A stretch of DNA of 64,000 nucleotides from Aptenodytes patagonicus (Eukaryota > Chordata > Aves > Sphenisciformes > Spheniscidae), in NCBI RefSeq assembly GCF_965638725.1, contig NC_134974.1, forward strand, positions 2,006,143-2,070,142, given 5' to 3'. Each line of letters starts with the position of its first letter. Within the stretch, counting starts at the first letter, position 1. This document shows, in pieces, positions 56,501 to 64,000 of this stretch. Both the position numbers and the translations under genes were made by a program. Below the pieces are notes generated by a model. It ran no database searches. It had not been told where the DNA came from and saw only the letters and a program-made list of their open reading frames with translations.

Positions 56501-59500
56501 TTAAGCAATATCGTGTGTCTTCATCCATAGTGTCAGATGCAATAAAAGTGCGTAATAGGAAGGGCAGAACGGAACAGCTGTAAGGGTGGTTGTACTTTTT
56601 TTAAGCTGGCAGACAAATGGCACTTGGTCCAGCATCCTCTGTTCTTGCCAGCTGAGAGGTTAGCTACCAGAAAGCACTACTTTAGGGAACAAGCGGGGCA
56701 GTGTGCAGTGCCTGAAAGACCTTATTCATCTAACAGCCTGGAGGAGCTTGTACTACATTGTCTGGTATGCATTAGCTTTGTGAAATTAGTACTCCAAATT
56801 TCTTACCAAAAAAAGAAAGTAAGTTTGCCTTCTCTTCTACATTCACTCTTCTAAATGAACTGTCCAAAAGATTTTAGTGGCTGGTCTGTCATGTTCAGGA
56901 CTGGCACAACATTTTGGGGCGTATATTCTTGGTAGTCTAGTAAAAATATAATGCTACATCAGAATGTGCTCTTAGGTAATGAAAATTCAGCGTACCTGAA
57001 AAGGAGAAGGAAGAATCTACCGTAAACAATATTGCTCTTTCTGTTCTCTCATAAAACATTTAAGGTGACCATATTATACATCATTTAACCTCTGTACTTC
57101 ATAGCCTAAGAAGACCGCCCCCGCACAAAATACTGTAATTGTTGCACTGCTTTTTAGTTTAACTTGCCCTTGAAAGGACGGAAGCTCTTCTTGGCATCAT
57201 GCAGGTCATTACTCAATGTGCTACTGGTTTGGGGATGCTTTATTTGTAGCACAGTCCTTCTGTATTAAAGGGGACCCCATAAAATTCCCAGGTACACTTG
57301 ATGATGAAAATCCCCTCTTAGATTAGTACAAGGCTGACCCTGCCTATAAATGCTTAGGTAACCTGCCTGCTGAGCACACACTCTGCTCACTGAAGGGTTA
57401 GTAAATGCAGCAAAATCTGATACTTTTTCCACAGATACCTTTCAAGTTCTTAGTAAATCTCCTACAAACAGGATTTTCTTTTACTAGTCCAAAAACTTCA
57501 TAGCAGTACTTTTCTTTCCAAGGCGTTCACTTGTTTTCATTTCCTTTGCCCCCAGCCCCACTTACGTTTCCTGGTCTTACATACCCACAGAAAAATAGAC
57601 CTGGTCTTGTGGGTATTGGTCTAGTACCTGAGATTCTTGGGTTTGGGGGTTTGTTTTCATTTTTCTTTTCCAAGCCAAAATATTCTGGGCTTACCACAGT
57701 TTGTTTAAAGTTTGCTTATGATGTATCTTACCATCATCCATGAAGGACAACTGTCCTTACCGTGTTTTCTGGCCAACACTCTTCTTATCCTATTACATTT
57801 ACTAAATATAGAGGATGATTTCCTAAATACACAAGTAATAATAGTAATTAATTACATCCTTTGGGCCAGAGTAACCTCTGTAGGTTGCAATGGAGGATCT
57901 GGTCCTATAGCTAACTGCTTTATGTTTCTCTAATTACATAAAGCAGCTGTACTCTCAACAGATTCAGTCACTGGTGTATTTCTACCTGCCATGGAGTCTC
58001 CCCAGGAGATATATAGCCACTTTCCTGTCATCTTCTGTCTAAGCTTTCTGGTGCAGGGGCTAATTATTGGGAAAATGGAGCTGTGGCTGGAGGAACATTG
58101 TACCGTAGTAATTGTAGCAATTCCTAATCTGCCATTGCTCTAAATTAGACAGGAGCCAGTCCCCACGGCACAACACAGCTGCAGCTCGAAATCTGGGCCA
58201 TAATGGGCATGCTAAAATAAGATAATCAAATCTTACGCTTAGGGACTGCTGGTTTCTGGGAGGTATTTTTCCTCTCCCACGTCTATGAACAGCATTACAA
58301 AAAATAATGCATCTAGTGAGCCGTGTGTTACTTTGGAGCATTAAGCAATAACTGATTCTGGAAGCAGGATGCTAGACTAGATGCTGAACGACAACAGCGC
58401 AATAATGAGAGTTTTTATTGAAAGGGATAGCACGTACTGATCTCTAACACAGCTAAAGTGATAAGGTTAATTATTTGCCTCTGTTGAGAAGTGCCACATG
58501 CTGAGTTATCAATCTGTCTTTCTAGGTAGCTGGGGTTTTGAGAGTCAACACTATTTCCTGTCATACCTGGGAGTTTCTGGGCAGCTTCTTATTCTCCTCC
58601 CAGTCAGGACTTACGATGCTTATTTCATAAACTCTAATGAAATCCCAGTTTGGGTTGTACGGCTGCAGGCCATAGCTAGTTTGTTCTCTTTTCTCCTGCA
58701 TTGTCATTGAATTTACCTGCTTTCTCATGCAGTCCTGACCCTAGGACAGTGGTATTTGTACAAGTGCAAGAATAACAAAATGTTTGTGTGACAAAGGAGC
58801 ACGCAAACAGAATCCCAACAACTAGGTCAAAAAGGGTTCGGTTCAGTGGATGTGATGATCTTCTTGTAGAATCCTGCTCCGTTCCTCAACCTTCTGTCAC
58901 CCCTCTCCTCCTCCTCCTCCCCTCTTCTCTCATAGCTTTCACGTTTACTGGGGATGCAAAAACATGGGTGTGTAAACAACCAGAAATGGTTGCGGTTGTA
59001 GTCAAGAGTTGCAAAACTTTTGTTAGTGTAAAGTTGAGGTTCACAAATATACCAATTCCTTCAAGTTCAAGGCTGTATTTAGCACAAATCCAACAGTGCC
59101 AACAGTTCTCAGCAGCCTGTGGCCGTAAACAAACACTTTTTCATTCGCTCTATCTTTAAGAGCAGCAGACATACTCTGGAGGTATTCAGTCACTTGGTGT
59201 GGCCTGTGCATCCTCAGCCCTGCGGCCGCTGTGAACAGGAAGAAACATTTTTCAGGAGGTGTCCTTGAATCTGGCTCTTCCTTTCTCCTTTGTCCACTAG
59301 CGTCCAGATTTAATTAATTTTCCAGGCATGTCGCAAAGTCCATCTGTTTTCTATGGGCTTTTGGGAAAGTGGCATATCAAAATGAGTGTGGCCAGCTTTC
59401 ACAATTGTGTTACGAATATTGTACTAATACATCTTAAAATCGCAGCACCTGGAGTCGGGTGGATGTAGGATGATTTTCACTGTCATTTAAGAAACGCATT

Positions 59501-62500
59501 CATCAAAACCCTTTAAGCTTTAAAGGAAAGCATGATTCTAGGGCATTCTTAAATGCACAGGAGGCAAAAAGCATTCTGGCAAAATCGTAAAGACTTCTTT
59601 TTAAACCTCCCTATTTTTGTTGGAAGCTGACCTATGATTTTTGAACTTTTAAGGCTGGCTATGCTGCTAGAAATTTGGAATCCTAAAGTCTTAGTATGTT
59701 TGGGTTTACTTTCTACGGACTAGTTTGGTAATTAAAGTTAGTGCATAGACGTAATAGGTATTTTTAATTACGCAAGGCTTTCGAAGTGCACGATAGCACT
59801 GGACAAATGTGAACGGGTGTATTACCCTGGAGAGAGTGTCAAAGATGATACAAATGTGAGAACTGCCATACTATCAACAACATCTCTGCTTTCCACTTAA
59901 CCCCCAACACTGTTATTTCACTCTGCTGTGTATCTTCATTGTTATCTGAGTGTGTTTACTGTGGGTTCAACAGCAGAAGCAGAGCTTGGCATGTTGCAAC
60001 GTTTATCACTCAGTAAAACTGGTTCTGGATTTTGAGGCACTGCCATCATTTTGTTATTATTTAAGAACGTGAAATTTATTGAATGCTTTCCAACCAGTTA
60101 AGAAAGATTGTTCCTGTCCGGAGGAGCTCCCAATATTAAGAGTATAATCTCTTTTGCAAAAGCACTTTCCTGTTCTCCCTGCCTCTGGGCAGATAGGAAG
60201 CGCAGTTGGAGGTGGCTGCTGCTCGCTTCAGTCAAACCTCAGGAAGCAGCTGTGTTTTGACCCCACACAAAACACAAAGTATGTTTGCACCTGTGAGCAG
60301 GTGACTTTCAAACTTACATTAAAAGCAAACATTTTAAAGAAAACACATTTAATGAAAAGTAGAAAATCACCTGTTCACAGTATTGGAATTGTTATTTTTG
60401 TTTATTTCCATTATTGTTATTAAGATATTCCCAAAATCAAGGTTCCCTGTACCAGCAGGGGAGGCTGACTGTCACTCAATGACAGTCCTCACTGGACCCA
60501 GGAAATGTGAAAGACAGAATGAAAAATGGAAAGGAGAGAGGAAAGCGGAAGTAGATGAGGAAAACTCTTCTAATTGTCTAAGCGTGGTTTTTTTTGGTGG
60601 TGTGCGGGTTATTTCATTTTGGGAATAACAGATAAACGTTTCAGTGCAGACCAACAAATATACTGCAGGCATTTTAAAAGGGCAGTAGCACCCCAGCATC
60701 CCCAGAGTATTTCGGCATATGTGATAGAGGAGCTCTAGGAAACACGTGGAAATGTGGAGTGTGGAGTGTGGTTCAAATATTTACTGACTGCTAAGCTGAG
60801 TTAAACAGGAAAATTATAGGTTAAAAACAGTGAGTGGAAGTGACAATTGCAACACACGTGTTGCCGCACACGTTCACGTACACCCTTTGGTGTCTCATGT
60901 GAGCAGGCTTTCCATTTCAGTTAATATAGTTAGGCATTTTCATAATAAGATTCCAGGCCTGAGGTCGTGCTGCAACCATTTCCTTTGCCCCCCGATGTTT
61001 TTACACAATGGATTGACTGCATGTATTCCTGGTTTTGTGTGAAAGGACAATGAAAAATGGACCACCTTGGGATGTTAGCACAGTGCTGCAAATATCATCA
61101 CTGTCTTCTGCAATCTCTCTGATGAGCATATGAACTCTAAATAACATAATGGACCACCCTTTTTTATACCAGCTTTTGGAACCGAGGAATGTATGTACTG
61201 GACATGACATTCAGTTCTGCATATGCTGTTTAAAGATGATGAATAAGGGGATGTCAGAAGTTGCAAAGTTTCTCTTTATTATTTCATAATTTTCTAATAT
61301 TTTTAGCCTCCTTTTGTTCTCCAGAGGCAAATGTTATTCTAGAGCATTTTGTTTGTAAGAACAATACATATAATTTAATTTATCTAAGCCCAGATGGTTT
61401 GCAAATATTTGCAGTCAAACTTTGTGCATGCCCTGCAAGTAGACAGGGCTGGCTTGGCCTGTGCTAAGATCAACGCTGAACTGAACAGAATAGATAGAAA
61501 CCCTCGGAGTGAGGTGTTTGGGGCCAGCTGGATGTGACCTCTGCTGTACGGTACTGTGTGGACTTACCTTACGCAGGTGTCTTTTGCAATACTTCAGTTT
61601 TTATGGTGTAAACACACTGTTGTAAAACATTCAAATACTTCATTAAAAAGAAAATTTGAAAAAGAAGAAAAAACTGAGCGACGCAAAAATGCGTATCCAG
61701 TACTTAAAATCAATACTGTTAAATGTAGTCACTTAGACCTTAGAATCTGTATAGCTATCATATATTTTAACTTAAAAGCCTGTCTTGGAGCTGCAGCCAG
61801 GACATACCTAATAAAAACCAGCTGGAAGTATGATACCATCATAAGAGGGCAGAGCAAGACAACTTTTCGTTCACCTTCCAATAAACTTCATGCAGGAAGG
61901 GCAGAGTGAAGTCAGGTTGGTGGCAAAGTTTTCCACGCTCAAGTACATGCAGCTAACTCCCCCAGAAGGCAAAGGATGGGCTTCGGACTGAGCAAGTTTT
62001 CAGCCTGAAATAACTTTGCCTGCTACGCTCTAACAAGCAGTTGGACCGCAGCAACGTTACTCTGCACTCAGTCACTTCATCCACAGCCCTGAAAGCGTCA
62101 CACGAGGGAGGTGTATCATCAGGGCAGCTTGGGCTTTCAGCTCAGCGCAATGCTGCGTTTGTTAAACCTGCTTCTGTTGGGGTGGGAGGGCGCGTACTGA
62201 AACCAGAGAGCTGGCCAGGTCTCACGCCATTAGTAACATCTGACACGGGAAAGTTTATAATGCGCAAGTCCTGACCCGGCTGAGCTGTGGCTACCAGACT
62301 TGCCCCAGAGCGGCTGCAGGCTAATAAGGCAATGGCATGCATTCCAGTGGCTGCTGGGTTGGGAGCACTCCATACTTAGTAACAATACTAATGACAGTCT
62401 CACTAATGACAATGAGACCGGTTCGTTTTCAGCTCTATCTCGCAGAACATTCTTCAAGTGTCTTGCTCCTGCGTGTGTTGTCACAAATGATGGTATGTGT

Positions 62501-64000
62501 GCTGCTTTTAGAAGGGCTCGTCCTACTTTTCTTAGACATCGCCCAGCTTTTGTTCATATCTGATCCATTTGTTCTGGAGACACCATCAGCTTCTTTATGG
62601 ACCGAGGAAAATAGGTTAGTGATTTAGGGATGAACCTTGGACATGTGAAACACGGATTCAGTTTCCATGAATTCTCTTCCTCTATAACAGACTGCATGCA
62701 GGATTGAAGGCAGGACACACCAGATTATTCCTCCCTAGGTGAGACGTCTTTAATCCAAGGCTCCCTCTAATACCAATGGAGGGAGATGGACCCTTCTGTT
62801 TGGACTGAACCGTAATCAGTCACTAGGACAAATTCTTATTTGCTCTGTGTTACCACAGTGCTTGGGAACTGTGGCTGTAAACCAGATCCTCTTTGGGCAG
62901 TATTGGGTAGACACAGAATGAAAAGTCTTGATGTAAGTGTAACAGAAGAGGCAACACGTAGAGGCAGACATATCATCATCAGGGAATTGAAGAGAAATAC
63001 TGAGATCGGCTTGTTAACCAGAAATATCGGTACATTATCAGCTTAACGATAACCAGTTTCTTTGGAGGCATCATAGCGAAAGAGAGTAATATAACTATCT
63101 AATTATATCTGGGGTTTTTTGTTTGAAAGATGATACCAAACCCTACCAATTGGACACAAAGATTGAATGAACGAAGAATTAATCACATCAAATGAATGAA
63201 AAATGAAAAGGATTTTTATTTTTTTAAAATGAGTCAAAAAGAACAAGTCAAAATTGAGGAAATGGAAATGCTTTGGCTCAGCATTTCTGGCAGCATCCCT
63301 TAAATGACCAAAAAAGGAGAAGCCAAACTTGCCAGAAGACAAGACAGGAACTGTAACAGAAAGGGGAGGAAACAAAACAACATACCTACATTGCAACACC
63401 CAAGGACTTATTCAAACTATGCAAATGTATTTAAAAATAAGAAACCCAGCACAAAAGGATATAATGACAAGGGGTACCCTGTGAGATGTAAAATGCTCTA
63501 TAGAAGTTATGGCTCACTAGGAGTATTAAGAGCATGTAGGTAAGAAAGTGAAAAGCCATTTTCTTAAGTATAGGAAGAAATCAAAGATAGAAAATGCAAG
63601 AAATCAGTGGTCTGAATCTGACAGAACACGGTGTTTTTATGCCTGTTCTTACACTAGGTACCATGGAAAGTTTCATGATTGCAAGCACAGTGAAGCCTTG
63701 GTTTGACGTCTCATTCAAAACATTTGACCATGATGATCTCTTGTTTTCTTGCCAAAGTAAATGGCTTTCTTCCCTAACTGTAACATGCCGTCCTCAGACC
63801 TGTTCTTCCCTCTTAGAGTTGTTGAGCGCTATTTAGCTGATGATCATCTTTTATTTCTGTGCTGGATATTGAATTCTGATTAAATTCTTCTTTCTACAAT
63901 GCTTGTTTACAAATGGCTGAAATTACAGTCTTGTTCATTTCAGTGAGTCTTATTTCAAGGAGCAGAAGCCGAAGCCTTTTGCGATTAGATCCCATGACAA

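Larger units (their letters stand above)
47240..64000. other. AT-rich intergenic DNA without recognisable genes
   Basis: No conserved protein segment, splice-linked exon set or RNA gene was recognised over this stretch. The next gene in the mammalian order, PLEKHO1, is not seen on either strand. Small landmarks are CA-rich and TA-rich microsatellites near 50680 and 52615-52690, and an LTR-like segment near 53040-53500. Confidence 0.6.

Noticed and set aside
44420-64000. PLEKHO1 expected next in the mammalian order
   Set aside because: No pleckstrin-homology exon or other PLEKHO1 segment was recognised on either strand; the gene may lie beyond the window.

Overview
The window is vertebrate nuclear DNA, most likely from a bird and most likely from a GC-rich microchromosome. 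I base this on very compact, CpG-rich genes in the first 10 kb with many long C and G homopolymers, on spliced genes orthologous to a block of human chromosome 1q21, and on a CR1/L3-like repeat remnant. No database search was possible. Gene names rest on recognising conserved protein segments and on exon phases that close.

Layout: MRPS21 (minus, only the first 23 codons, 1-69), CIART/CHRONO (minus, about 880-3240), CA14 (plus, from 4164, mostly lost in a 100-N gap), APH1A (minus, 5775-9549, complete at 265 aa), two divergently arranged immunoglobulin V-domain genes with joining-segment-like ends (minus about 9930-11169, plus about 12830-15120), the C1orf54 orthologue (plus, 20508-24681, complete at 87 aa) and ANP32E (plus, 31144-41763, complete at 256 aa, long 3'UTR to about 44.4 kb). 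The rest, 44.4-64 kb, is AT-rich and without recognisable coding genes, apart from an orphan CpG island near 46 kb with a possible spliced non-coding transcript.

The gene set is that of the human ANP32E-CA14-APH1A-C1orf54-CIART-MRPS21 block, but the CA14-APH1A-C1orf54 segment is inverted as a unit. This puts CA14 head-to-head with the clock repressor gene CIART. The shared intergenic CpG island carries three CACGTG E-boxes, a perfect D-box and a perfect CRE.

The most unusual content is the V(J)-like receptor pair between APH1A and C1orf54. Both have Ig V domains ending in an FGxGT joining-like strand encoded in germline DNA, and one has a C1-type constant domain. Both show broken reading frames, mostly at homopolymers, so decayed genes and assembly errors must be separated before they are interpreted. 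CIART has the same kind of homopolymer frame break, whereas APH1A, C1orf54 and ANP32E are intact.
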